Shown one piece after another: positions 7,957 to 16,519 of a stretch of DNA of 43,086 bases. The notes under the pieces are model-generated. The model saw nothing but the letters and a program-made list of their open reading frames with translations. It was not told the DNA's origin and did no database searches. This DNA is from a virus. The DNA lies in the IMG/VR virus record IMGVR_UViG_3300025168_000175, positions 1 through 43,086 of that record. One strand, written 5' to 3'. Each line of letters begins with the position of its first letter. Positions within the stretch are counted from its first letter, which is position 1. The translations under genes were made by a program, and so were the position numbers.

Positions 7957-10832
7957 TACTTAATTTTCCTCATTCGCTTAACTAGCGCCTTAGCTCTGCC
8001 CTTCGTCTGCAGATACCATGCGGTGTTTCCTTCGCTGTGGTTGTCTGGATCTGTCCATATCATCTCTTCAGCAGCTCGCTGGTAGTCCTTAGCTCTTAAA
8101 GCTTTTCTAAAGTTTGTAAATTGAGCCAGAGAACCTGCACCCATCATCGACATATTTGTTACAATTAAACGAACTTCGTCAGGAGCGGTCTTAGGAATAA
8201 ATCTCAATGCAATTTGAGAAGCGTTTTCGTAGTCATTTGCCCACCACATAGCTCGGACTTCAGCAGGAATTTCTGCACCTTCTGGATATTTTCTCCGCTC
8301 TGCAACTGTTAATCTATGGCCTATTCCCCCGGTTAAGAGGGTCTTGATTGAGCCGTCTGGTTGTTTAACTCTCTCTTGGTATGTTCGTGAAACGTCGCCG
8401 CCCTCGTCATTGATAATCTGTTTCTGTTCAGACGGAACTGCAGCTAAGAATTTAGACAGCCGCTTTTCGCCAGCGGGTCGTCCTTCAATCACGGCATTGT
8501 TTTCATTTCCACCAGCCGTCGGAGTTACTTCGGCTACTGCCGTCAGTGGATCTCCTTCTGGGTCGCTGTCTTCCATCCCTTGCCCTACTGCCGTCAGTGG
8601 ATCTCCTTCTGGATCGTTGTTTCCCATCTCTTGCCCTACTGCTGCAGCTTCTCCAACTACTATCGGCTCTGGTAACGGCGTTAGCGTTTTTTCTGCTACT
8701 GCCGTCAGTGGATCTCCTTCTGGGTCGCTGTCTTCCATCCCTTGCCCTACTTCTACTATTGGCTCGGGTTGTGCTGTAGGTACAATTGTTCTTCTTGCTT
8801 GTAAAGCTAGCCGCTTTTCGAGTTCATTCGCAATAGCAGCCTCTGTCGGTGGCTTTGCTTTCTGCGCGAAAAGTGTAATTATGTGTGCTACTTCGTTCTT
8901 ACCTGCGGTTGGATATTTCGAGATAACATCTTGAATCCTAGAAGATTTAAATAATTTTGAGATTAGTATGTTGTTTGTTTTATTAAACTCTATTTGCTCG
9001 GTGGTCGTTATATCTTTAGCCATACCCCCTTTAGCAGGTGCGGTTTCTAAAGCTTGAGCGCGAAGCAATGTTGAACCGGTAATCTGCCCGGGCGAACCCC
9101 CGCTAAGAATTAAATTTCCAAGTTGTTGCACTCTCTCGGGAAGCAACCCAGTTTCTTCGGCAAGAGCTACTACTTTATCCGATTCGATGTCGGCAGTAAA
9201 TTTAACCCCGCTTACGTCGTCTCCGCTAAATTCAAAAAGAGTTCCGCTCCGCTCGAATAAAAATAAGTCTTTACGCCACCACGGCTCTTCAAGATTTCCA
9301 GTTATCATTAGACCTTCAGCAATCTCTATATATTGGCTATCTTTTGTAAAGATAACACCACTGTCTGTTAATCTTTCGACTTCCTGTTGCACAAGACTTT
9401 CGAGTTCTCCTCGAGCTCCTTTGCTGAGATCGAAGCTGTCAACCTTTGATTTAATCGCCGTTCGGACTGCCGTGCCTTGAGCTGCTTTTCGTTGAATTTT
9501 TTCGTTTTTTAAATCTTCTGCGATATCGGCGTTAGTTATCTTGGCGATAGCGAATTGAAAGATTTGATAGTCCGCTGAAGATAACCCTAGTACGTACTTG
9601 GGAGAATCTAAATCTAGATCTTGAGCTAGGTGTGATTTTTTTATAATGATGTTCCATAGTTCTGCTTTTATATCTCTATTGCTAATTTGTGGCCTTCCAA
9701 CGGCCTTTCGTTCGCTGATTTTCTGCAAACTAAGTAACATCCCCGGAGTCTCTGATACGGCCACTAGCTCGGCTACGGTCAACGTATTAACTTCACCCCG
9801 TTGTGCTTTGCCAACCGCCGAGGTTCGAAGACTTTTCTTTTCACTAGTTTCTATTCCTCTAAGGTCACTTACGTGCGACCGAACTAAAGACATAGTAGCA
9901 ATTCTAACTTGTGGATTTTGGCCTGCAGGATAGTTAGTAGGATCTGCAGCCGCTTTTATCATTTGCTCGTGCGAACGGCCCGGAACTCTAGTAATATTGT
10001 CGAACGCTGTTAAAGTGTCGGCTTTAACGCCTCCGGTTTCGACAAGCTCAGAAAGTTCTAGTTTTAACGGGCCTGATAGTAAGCCTTCTGTGCGGTCATA
10101 TAAATCTTTAGCTGCCCGTAATTCATCAGTGCTTTGCAAGAATTTAATGCGGCTTCCGATAGCTGCAGATTGGTAACTTTTAATGTACTCATCGATATTA
10201 TTTTTATCTGTTAACCCGTCTTGACGAGCCATGTCAAGAGCAACAACCCCGATCTCATCGATAAGTCTATCTTCACCTTCTATATCCCCCGCTACAATAT
10301 TATCGAGATCTCTACTAGTCTGTCTTAACGTAGTTTTGTTAGTTGTTAATCGCGCTGCTTTTCTCTGCGTTATATTATGTAGATCTTGTCCAACCTCGTT
10401 CTCTAGAAGATAGCTCTCGGCATCTACGCTCAATTCATCTTTTACCCATTGAGCACTTTTTAAGTCGGCAAGCTGTTGCGTAACAACTTTTCTTAACTCA
10501 GCTTTCGACTGTGCAGCGGTATCGAGGCTATTCTGCCCAATTCGGCTCTTCCATCCTTCAATTCCTCGCTCTTTATTACCGTCAGTATGGTCTGATATTG
10601 TTCTTTTAAGTACGTTTGTTTGATTCTTCTTATCTAATTTCTCGTCGCTAAATTGAATACTTGCCCCAATTTTAGTCCAATCATCGGCTGACGCACTAAG
10701 CTTTTCACCAAACTGTGTTTGCGCTTTTGCTACTGCACCCGCACCTCTATACTCGGTAACTCCGGGCAGAACAGTTCTTTGAGGCGCGATTGCGTCTGCT
10801 GTAACTCTTTTTGCTGTGGGAACAGTAGCCAT
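7956..10832 (-). CDS. Internal virion protein with C-terminal lysozyme-like domain (gp15-like position)
   Basis: Residues 1 to about 650 are long, helical and charged, as in T7 gp15-type ejection proteins. Residues about 690-780 form a low-complexity linker with three copies of a 17-residue unit containing DPEGDPLTAV. From about 790 to the end is a GH24-like lysozyme domain: DEGG, then a Tyr-Gln-Glu, LTGGIGHR, a helix NMSMMGAGSL and a terminal W..Q..GRA pattern typical of phage muramidases. It would cut peptidoglycan locally during DNA entry. In T7 the wall-cutting domain is at the N-terminus of gp16, so this arrangement differs. The catalytic acid pair is not certain because the loop between DEGG and GGIGH is longer than in T4 lysozyme. 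Confidence 0.75.
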   Translation of the reverse strand: MATVPTAKRVTADAIAPQRTVLPGVTEYRGAGAVAKAQTQFGEKLSASADDWTKIGASIQFSDEKLDKKNQTNVLKRTISDHTDGNKERGIEGWKSRIGQNSLDTAAQSKAELRKVVTQQLADLKSAQWVKDELSVDAESYLLENEVGQDLHNITQRKAARLTTNKTTLRQTSRDLDNIVAGDIEGEDRLIDEIGVVALDMARQDGLTDKNNIDEYIKSYQSAAIGSRIKFLQSTDELRAAKDLYDRTEGLLSGPLKLELSELVETGGVKADTLTAFDNITRVPGRSHEQMIKAAADPTNYPAGQNPQVRIATMSLVRSHVSDLRGIETSEKKSLRTSAVGKAQRGEVNTLTVAELVAVSETPGMLLSLQKISERKAVGRPQISNRDIKAELWNIIIKKSHLAQDLDLDSPKYVLGLSSADYQIFQFAIAKITNADIAEDLKNEKIQRKAAQGTAVRTAIKSKVDSFDLSKGARGELESLVQQEVERLTDSGVIFTKDSQYIEIAEGLMITGNLEEPWWRKDLFLFERSGTLFEFSGDDVSGVKFTADIESDKVVALAEETGLLPERVQQLGNLILSGGSPGQITGSTLLRAQALETAPAKGGMAKDITTTEQIEFNKTNNILISKLFKSSRIQDVISKYPTAGKNEVAHIITLFAQKAKPPTEAAIANELEKRLALQARRTIVPTAQPEPIVEVGQGMEDSDPEGDPLTAVAEKTLTPLPEPIVVGEAAAVGQEMGNNDPEGDPLTAVGQGMEDSDPEGDPLTAVAEVTPTAGGNENNAVIEGRPAGEKRLSKFLAAVPSEQKQIINDEGGDVSRTYQERVKQPDGSIKTLLTGGIGHRLTVAERRKYPEGAEIPAEVRAMWWANDYENASQIALRFIPKTAPDEVRLIVTNMSMMGAGSLAQFTNFRKALRAKDYQRAAEEMIWTDPDNHSEGNTAWYLQTKGRAKALVKRMRKIK
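8534..8746 (-). repeat. 51-bp coding repeats in ejection protein linker
   Basis: Three 51-base units start at 8534, 8585 and 8696. The first and third appear identical base for base; the second differs at several bases. Each encodes 17 residues of an acidic, proline-containing linker before the lysozyme domain. The first two are tandem and the third is separated by 60 bases, suggesting recent duplication. Copy number could vary between relatives. Confidence 0.85.
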
Positions 10833-10834
10833 TT

Positions 10835-11380
10835 TTAAACAGTCCTAAATTTAAAGTCGCCTGCGTCATCGAAGGTAAACTTTGACGAAAGACTAGAAAC
10901 GCCCGATAACGCTGTACTAGCCATCTGAATGTTTGCAGCAGAGCGAGCTTCTTCAGCTTCAAATCGAGTTGCTCCAATATTTCCTTCGATAGTATTCGCT
11001 TCGATTGCAAGATTACGTTTTCGCATATCGCTACGTTGAGCAGACAAAAGCATCTTAAATCTCGTTTCATCCCTACTATCTTGAAAGATGTCGAATGCTG
11101 TGTCTCCGGGTTCTAACAGTACGCCGTTGCTCGCGAGGGCAACCTTTATCCCTCCCCCTTCTTGAGCACCTTCTCTTGCAATTAGTTGCCGACGAAGATC
11201 TTCTGCTTGTGATTCTTGTACAATGTCTTCTTCTACAGCTACTTTTTGCTGTGCTAACTGCTCGGCACGACGATTGGCCAATTGAGCAGCAACATTACCT
11301 TGCCTCTTTGCCCCTGCCATGGCTATCCCAGTGCCTAGCACTGCTGCACCTGCCGCAATAAATGGGAGTGCTTGGGCCAT
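10835..11380 (-). CDS. Internal virion protein, gp14-like
   Basis: This is a 181-residue protein with a hydrophobic N-terminus (about residues 5-24, Ala/Gly-rich, membrane-like). A long charged helix with a coiled-coil look follows, and then the GVLLEPGDTAFDIFQDS segment seen in many podovirus gp14-like core proteins. In T7, gp14 is the first ejected protein and forms a pore in the outer membrane. Size, hydrophobic start and position directly before a gp15-like gene on the same strand support the call. It ends two bases before the next gene. Confidence 0.72.
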   Translation of the reverse strand: MAQALPFIAAGAAVLGTGIAMAGAKRQGNVAAQLANRRAEQLAQQKVAVEEDIVQESQAEDLRRQLIAREGAQEGGGIKVALASNGVLLEPGDTAFDIFQDSRDETRFKMLLSAQRSDMRKRNLAIEANTIEGNIGATRFEAEEARSAANIQMASTALSGVSSLSSKFTFDDAGDFKFRTV

Positions 11381-11382
11381 CT

Positions 11383-11847
11383 TTAATTCCTTCTCATCTC
11401 GTAACGGTGATATAGATGCCCGGTTTTTCCTACAGGCTCAGGCGAAAACGCTGAAAATCCTAACCATTTCATCCACCGCACGGAAGTTTTATTCGACGCA
11501 TCCCCGTAATTTAAAAACATATCGTAATCTTTCAACATCTCTTGTAAAAAAGCTCGAACATAGCGGATAAATATACGGCCATGTTTAGGAAGTTCTGGAG
11601 TAGCCAACAGCCATGGGCACCCTACATTACTCAACGGACTCTTTCTCACGCACCCGAATATAAATACTAATTTTCCATCTGCCGTTACAGAAGTGGTGTC
11701 ACGTGATCCTGCTTTCAAAACCTTTAGTGCTTGAGCGGGTGTAGCTCCTGCATAGTCCATTAATTCAAATACGTCTTCGGCTCGCATAACTTCAGTCATT
11801 TCAGCAACATGCTCAGGCGTTGTTGGAATGAATTGATAGTCGATCAT
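11383..11847 (-). CDS. T7 gp13-like internal protein with GNAT-like fold
   Basis: This 154-aa protein resembles the small T7 gp13 / DUF2833 family found between nozzle and core protein genes. The pattern LVFIFGCVRKSP, GCPWLLATPELPKHG and NYGDASNKTSVRWMKWLGF matches the acetyltransferase-like (GNAT) fold of this family, including the NxxSxRWLKWLGF end typical of N-acetyltransferases. In T7 gp13 is needed for particle morphogenesis; enzyme activity is not established. Its ATG overlaps the nozzle gene stop by four bases. A copy of the dispersed palindrome lies inside the gene and encodes SRDT. Confidence 0.75.
   Translation of the reverse strand: MIDYQFIPTTPEHVAEMTEVMRAEDVFELMDYAGATPAQALKVLKAGSRDTTSVTADGKLVFIFGCVRKSPLSNVGCPWLLATPELPKHGRIFIRYVRAFLQEMLKDYDMFLNYGDASNKTSVRWMKWLGFSAFSPEPVGKTGHLYHRYEMRRN
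11695..11710. promoter_or_regulatory. Dispersed palindrome copy 2
   Basis: GGTGTCACGTGATCCT. The core TCACGTGA and left arm are intact; the right arm is altered in its last three bases. It lies inside the gp13-like gene, about 140 bases from its start. Confidence 0.5.
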
Positions 11848-14800
11848 CCATCCGATCCTACATCGATATCCGGTATAATTGCAAGCACTGTCAAGGGTAA
11901 AGGATAGGGTTGCCTTAAAAACAATCTACCATTCGAGTTCCAATCTGGCTTCAGTGTAATGCGTTTATCACCAGTTAGAAGAGCTGTCGGAGCTCCCATA
12001 ACTTCGTTCTGCCGTTGTTTCATCTCAACGAGTCTTGAAGTATCAGGCCCAATTAGTAACCCTCTCGAGTTTTCTAGACGCACCGTAACGTGAGCCATTT
12101 TAGATGGGCGACCTTGTATAGTTCCGTTCGGGCTTTCAACATTCAATGTCTCTATATCGGATACTACTGGAATACCTATATGAACACGGCTGGCTTTACG
12201 ATCTAGAGTAACAGCACCCCCTGATATAGATTTACCTGTAACTACATTACCGTCAGCTAATATAATAACGTCTTCACCCTCAAGATGATTAAGACCTGAA
12301 ACGGTAGTAATAGCTTTACGAACATTCCCACCGCGAACATAAGCGGCAAAAGCTGAACCATCGGTAGCATGATATACACTCCCACTATTCGTATACGCTG
12401 TGAAGCCAGAAGTATTAACATTTGCATCTGCAGCAGTTTTTAACGCAAAGGTGTTTGCCGAGACACTAGCAACTTTATATATGTTGTCATTTGCCTCAAC
12501 CATTCCAGCAATACCGTGCATCGCAATCATATCACCATTCGATAGGCCATGGGCTGTAGCCGTTACGACGCCCGGATTGGCTGCTGTGATACCCGTAATC
12601 GCTATTCCATTTTCATTGCTAAATAGAGTCAGATTTGTAGACGTTGAATCTGCTACGTAGAATCTGCCACCATTTAATTGAGATACTTCTATTTCATTTT
12701 CATCACTATCATACGTAGAAACCCAGTCGATTCCTTCAATATCGATTTCATCTCCATCGGAGAACCCGTGAGCTGCAGTAGTTAGAACGACAGGATCTGC
12801 TGAAGTAGCCGCACTAATTGCAAACGGAACATCTAAAGATAATCCGCTGTCAACGAAGAAAGCGTCTTGTACATCAGTAAATCTTCGACTAGCAATGCGT
12901 TCAATAAATAGTACTGTATTACCGTTAACAACTCGTTGAACAACAAAATACGCTGCATCATTTACTTCAGCAGAAGATGGCCGCATAGCTCCAGCCCATT
13001 TAAATAACCCGTTACGAGTCTCCCATCGGCACCAAGCTAAAACTTCTTGTTCTTCGTTAAAAGTCATCACTCCAACCATGCCGTCCGACCGAACGATGTG
13101 AGCAACAGGTTCGGGGGATAATGCAAACCCCCAAGAAACAATAGTAGATTCTTCGAATATATGAGGAGCAAGTAGAGTAAGATCTGTGCCTGTGTATCCG
13201 TCGATGTTTAACTGATAGCCAATACTTCTAACAGCAATATTGTTTTCTTGGCAAAATATAACTGTTTTACCTACTTCTGCAGGTTTTAGATGATTAGATC
13301 CCCACGTTGTTTGCGGTTCTTGCTTCAATGTAGTAGCTGCAAACCCAGAATTATCTCCTGAGTGTATACGCCATTCTGCTCCATCTGTCAGAATAAGTAG
13401 ATCAGTGCCGGGAACATAGTGGCGTATCTGATTAACTTTTCGAGAGTTTAAAGTAGCACGAATTGCGTCGTCGGGTTGAGACGGACTAGATTTTGTAAAG
13501 TTACTTTGGTTTCCTGTTTGAGAATAGTCTGAAGTATCTGGCTTGTTGGTAGACCCGCCCATAACTCGACGTTGTTGAAAATATCCTGCAGCCGAAGGAA
13601 ACTCACCCGCTACTCGAAACGGATTACGAGCGGTAGGTGGAGTTGTAGTAAGATCAGTCTGTAAAAGCCCAGACGTGTTGTCTGAATACGTTAACTCTTG
13701 TGTCTCAGCTAAAAATCCATAAGCACCGCTGCCCCCTTTAGCTCGATACACCGTATATTTAACAGCGTCAGCAACTGCAGCCCACGTAATAGTACTATCA
13801 GGTATCGTTGTGCCTGTAGGAGCCGCAGACGTGCCTGTGCCTGCGAAAGTAGCAAAACAAGTATTTGACCCCCCAGTTGTTTCTGCAGCGTATCCTGAGC
13901 CATCCTCACCGTCTAGAGAGAATGTGCTAGAGTTAATAACTGTAATTATAAAACGACGATTATTAACTTCTGTCATTTGAGTAAAACCTGTAAGTTCTAC
14001 TTCATCTCCTGTCGACAAAACGTGACCCGTTATCGTTACAACAACAGGATTAGCTGCGGTAGCGGAAGCGACTGTTAATCCAGTACCGTTAATAGCAGCA
14101 AGGCTTTCTTCAAACGTCTCTTCTTTAATCGCCGTAACTTTATACTTCCAAAACACATCATTGTCTGCACCATTAGCCGCGACTGCTAACCCGGTAGGAT
14201 CTGCTATGTTAGGTGCGAATGTAGGGGCTGCAAGCGACCACGCATTATGGTCTGTTCGGGATAATTCGAAAGGTGGGTATTGATCATGCGTAATTGTTAT
14301 CGTATCGGCTGATTGAGCCCATTTTAATTGAGGTAAATTAGCTTGAGCGTAAGTTGTAGTAATCTCATACACTTTACCTGCCGAACCTGCAGATCCATAA
14401 GTTGTATACGCAGAACTATTGATATTGGATGAGCCCCCGTCATACACACTTTTTAACGCGAAAGTATGCGTAGTAACACTAGCAACTTGAAACCATCGAC
14501 CGTTGAGCTGGGTCATGCCAACTACACCGCTAATATATACGTGATCTCCGTTGCTGTATCCATGAGAGGTTGCAGTAACTACGCAAGGATTGGCTTTTGT
14601 GGCTCCTGAAATTGTCTTGGCAGTTTCTAATACTTGTGCGTCATTACGAATAAATCGCATATAGAGATTGCCAACTTCGATCAGATACGTATCTGTAGCT
14701 TTAAAAGCAAACTCAATAAATATTGGGCATTTTGTATGATCTTTGCAAGGAGCGAGAAATTTTAATCCTGTTCGATTACTAATACCGCCATGTGTATGTA

Positions 14801-14915
14801 CAACCGTATTTAAAGCGGTTCGAAGCCCTACTTGGTACGCAGCAGTATCGACACGCCCGTACAACGCAGGGCCTAACTCGCCCTTCGCAAATGATGGTTG
14901 GATAAAATCAGCCAT
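11844..14915 (-). CDS. Tail nozzle protein (tail tubular protein B / gp12-like)
   Basis: The N-terminus (SFAKGELGPALYGRVD, then GGISNRTGLKFL) is a common start of podovirus tail stabilisation or nozzle proteins, and the protein directly follows the gp11-like adaptor. Four insertions of a repeated beta domain are visible at about residues 102-175, 275-345, 695-765 and 770-835. Each has the pattern ANPxVVTxTxHGxSxGDxxxxxGxxGM...FxVxxxxxxxFxL. Such units are often matched to the E1 FCCH domain family in phage proteins and may decorate the tail. The length (1023 aa) exceeds T7 gp12 (about 800) because of these insertions. The C-terminus resembles the sheet-rich end of this family. Confidence 0.78.
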   Translation of the reverse strand: MADFIQPSFAKGELGPALYGRVDTAAYQVGLRTALNTVVHTHGGISNRTGLKFLAPCKDHTKCPIFIEFAFKATDTYLIEVGNLYMRFIRNDAQVLETAKTISGATKANPCVVTATSHGYSNGDHVYISGVVGMTQLNGRWFQVASVTTHTFALKSVYDGGSSNINSSAYTTYGSAGSAGKVYEITTTYAQANLPQLKWAQSADTITITHDQYPPFELSRTDHNAWSLAAPTFAPNIADPTGLAVAANGADNDVFWKYKVTAIKEETFEESLAAINGTGLTVASATAANPVVVTITGHVLSTGDEVELTGFTQMTEVNNRRFIITVINSSTFSLDGEDGSGYAAETTGGSNTCFATFAGTGTSAAPTGTTIPDSTITWAAVADAVKYTVYRAKGGSGAYGFLAETQELTYSDNTSGLLQTDLTTTPPTARNPFRVAGEFPSAAGYFQQRRVMGGSTNKPDTSDYSQTGNQSNFTKSSPSQPDDAIRATLNSRKVNQIRHYVPGTDLLILTDGAEWRIHSGDNSGFAATTLKQEPQTTWGSNHLKPAEVGKTVIFCQENNIAVRSIGYQLNIDGYTGTDLTLLAPHIFEESTIVSWGFALSPEPVAHIVRSDGMVGVMTFNEEQEVLAWCRWETRNGLFKWAGAMRPSSAEVNDAAYFVVQRVVNGNTVLFIERIASRRFTDVQDAFFVDSGLSLDVPFAISAATSADPVVLTTAAHGFSDGDEIDIEGIDWVSTYDSDENEIEVSQLNGGRFYVADSTSTNLTLFSNENGIAITGITAANPGVVTATAHGLSNGDMIAMHGIAGMVEANDNIYKVASVSANTFALKTAADANVNTSGFTAYTNSGSVYHATDGSAFAAYVRGGNVRKAITTVSGLNHLEGEDVIILADGNVVTGKSISGGAVTLDRKASRVHIGIPVVSDIETLNVESPNGTIQGRPSKMAHVTVRLENSRGLLIGPDTSRLVEMKQRQNEVMGAPTALLTGDKRITLKPDWNSNGRLFLRQPYPLPLTVLAIIPDIDVGSDG

Positions 14916-15560
14916 CTAGAAACGTCCTCTAATCCACTCTGCATCTCTGGGCGGTCTTCCGACTTGCTCATTAGCGTTGGAAGCAGGCGCTGTTTGCAGC
15001 AGTTGAGCGTATCTAAACGCCATCTTTTCTTCCATATCTTGTTTACCTGTTACGGAAAAAGCGATGTAAGCCGCAATGTTTGTAGCTAATAACGAAATAA
15101 AGAACTCGGAAAATAATGTTACTTCTGTCAAATCGAAAGTGTATACTCCAACTGCGTCATCTAAATCACAGAGAATCGATTTAGTCTCTTGATTACTATC
15201 GAGTTCGATTTCAAACGGAATAGCATCTGGATCAAGTAGACTATCTTCGGTTCTAACAATGTTAGCAGCTCCGGATGGATTCTGAATCTTACGCATAATC
15301 TCACAATCCGATGGATATTGATATCGGTACGCCCACACTCCATCAGGAGGAGGATCAGAATGCGTCGCTAGTGTTAGGCGTTTACGAGCAAAACTCCAGT
15401 CAAAACCAGCTAACGATTGTTTGCGAGCATAATTATACCACAAATTGCAAGCCTGTGCTTCGGCGCTATTCTCGTTGAGGTCTTCAATAGTTCCAGAAGC
15501 TCCTAAACGAGATAATGCCATGTTGCATATACGGACTTCGCTGATTGAGGTATTAGCCAT
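14916..15560 (-). CDS. Tail adaptor protein (tail tubular protein A / gp11-like)
   Basis: The 214-residue protein starts ISEVRICNMALSRLG, the classic start of gp11/gp4-type head-to-tail adaptors. The pattern of an early helix, NLWYNYARKQSLAGFDWSFA and the YRYQYPSDC segment is conserved across podovirus adaptors. Twelve copies would dock on the portal and receive the nozzle. It ends exactly one base before the nozzle gene starts, so the two are co-transcribed and co-translated. A start at 15560 follows a short AT-rich spacer with a weak ribosome site. Confidence 0.87.
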   Translation of the reverse strand: MANTSISEVRICNMALSRLGASGTIEDLNENSAEAQACNLWYNYARKQSLAGFDWSFARKRLTLATHSDPPPDGVWAYRYQYPSDCEIMRKIQNPSGAANIVRTEDSLLDPDAIPFEIELDSNQETKSILCDLDDAVGVYTFDLTEVTLFSEFFISLLATNIAAYIAFSVTGKQDMEEKMAFRYAQLLQTAPASNANEQVGRPPRDAEWIRGRF

Positions 15561-15568
15561 AGTGTAAT

Positions 15569-15943
15569 TTATCCGTTAAGGTTTTTGTGGCGAGTCATAG
15601 CCGCTTTCATAGCTGCTTCTGTTTTGTACGCTCTACCCTCGAACTCCCAAATTTCAGGGTCTACAAATTCAAATAGATCACCTTCAGAAGCATAACCTGC
15701 AAATCCAGCTTCTTCTAGAACCTCTTGAGATACATTCGCTTGAGCACGTTCTAGATCGGCAACTACAGTATCTTCATAATCTTCTATTTCAGAAAGATCT
15801 TCTTCAGGCACCTCATCAAGGATCTCTGCGGTAGAAGGTAATAAGTTCCGTAACTTCTCTGGTACGTCTGTAACTATTCCTTCTGGAAATCTTTTTCGGC
15901 CAAAACCATTTATAATAAACCGATTTTGAAATTTAACAATCAT
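15569..15943 (-). CDS. Small acidic protein between cement and adaptor genes, unknown
   Basis: The function is not recognised. It has 124 residues: a basic beta-like first 30 residues, an acidic middle (VPEEDLSEIEDYEDT) and a mixed C-terminus. It lies between the cement gene and the tail adaptor, a place where podoviruses often carry a head-completion or scaffold-linked protein. It is the first gene downstream of a strong minus-strand terminator at 15968-16004, so its expression depends on read-through or a local promoter. Confidence 0.65.
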   Translation of the reverse strand: MIVKFQNRFIINGFGRKRFPEGIVTDVPEKLRNLLPSTAEILDEVPEEDLSEIEDYEDTVVADLERAQANVSQEVLEEAGFAGYASEGDLFEFVDPEIWEFEGRAYKTEAAMKAAMTRHKNLNG

Positions 15944-15967
15944 CTTAAACTTTCCCTATTTTATATT

Positions 15968-16004
15968 AAAAAACTGTGGGGATGAGCTTTTTACACCCAT
16001 CCCC
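15968..16004 (-). terminator. Rho-independent terminator after capsid and cement genes
   Basis: On the minus strand GGGGATG (16004-15998) pairs with CATCCCC (15984-15978), with a 13-base loop. A short spacer and a run of T (seen as AAAAAA at 15968-15973 on the plus strand) follow. It lies nine bases after the cement stop and about 25 bases before the next start, in the middle of the late operon. Confidence 0.78.
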
Positions 16005-16012
16005 GATTAGTC

Positions 16013-16489
16013 TTAGTTAGCGCCGTCTGCGTACGACTTCCAACCATTTGGATCGATAGTCAAGAACGCATTAATTGTGCCTGCAGTGACCGTCGTAGTA
16101 GCGACCGTGCACGTAATGCCGAGGAACTGCTCATACGCGAAGCTTTCAAGAGGAATAGCTCCAAAGTAGATAGTACCACCAGCATTCATCTGGGATGCGT
16201 TTGCAGCCGAATCATCAGTCACAAACGTATCTGTGATGATATGCTCGGTAGCAGTTCCGTCTACCGCGATAGCTGCTTGAGCATCACTACAGAACTTAAA
16301 CTGGATAGTACCGGCAGAACCGCCTGTAATAATCTCAGTGCTACCAGTGCGAATGCACAAGTAAACAGGTTGGCCGTTGCCGAGATCTCGAGCAACTTCC
16401 ATGTCAATGACATTACCGATGAGCGCCGTAGAAGCTCCTGCTGCTACGGACGCGTTATCGGCAAATTCAGTTCGTTCATCTAACCACAT
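16013..16489 (-). CDS. Bbp16-like capsid cement (decoration) protein
   Basis: The 158-residue, beta-rich protein follows the major capsid gene directly. The pattern DERTEFADNASV at the start, GNGQPVYLCIRTG in the middle and the C-terminal ALTIDPNGWKSYADG-type end (seen here as FLTIDPNGWKSYADGAN) fits the BPP-1 Bbp16 cement family. These trimers bind outside the shell at threefold positions and stabilise it. The gene ends just before the terminator described above, so capsid and cement are the last two products of a highly transcribed stretch. High similarity to Bbp16 is judged by eye. Confidence 0.72.
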   Translation of the reverse strand: MWLDERTEFADNASVAAGASTALIGNVIDMEVARDLGNGQPVYLCIRTGSTEIITGGSAGTIQFKFCSDAQAAIAVDGTATEHIITDTFVTDDSAANASQMNAGGTIYFGAIPLESFAYEQFLGITCTVATTTVTAGTINAFLTIDPNGWKSYADGAN

Positions 16490-16519
16490 AATGTTAACCT
16501 TCCATTTGCCTAAATGTTA

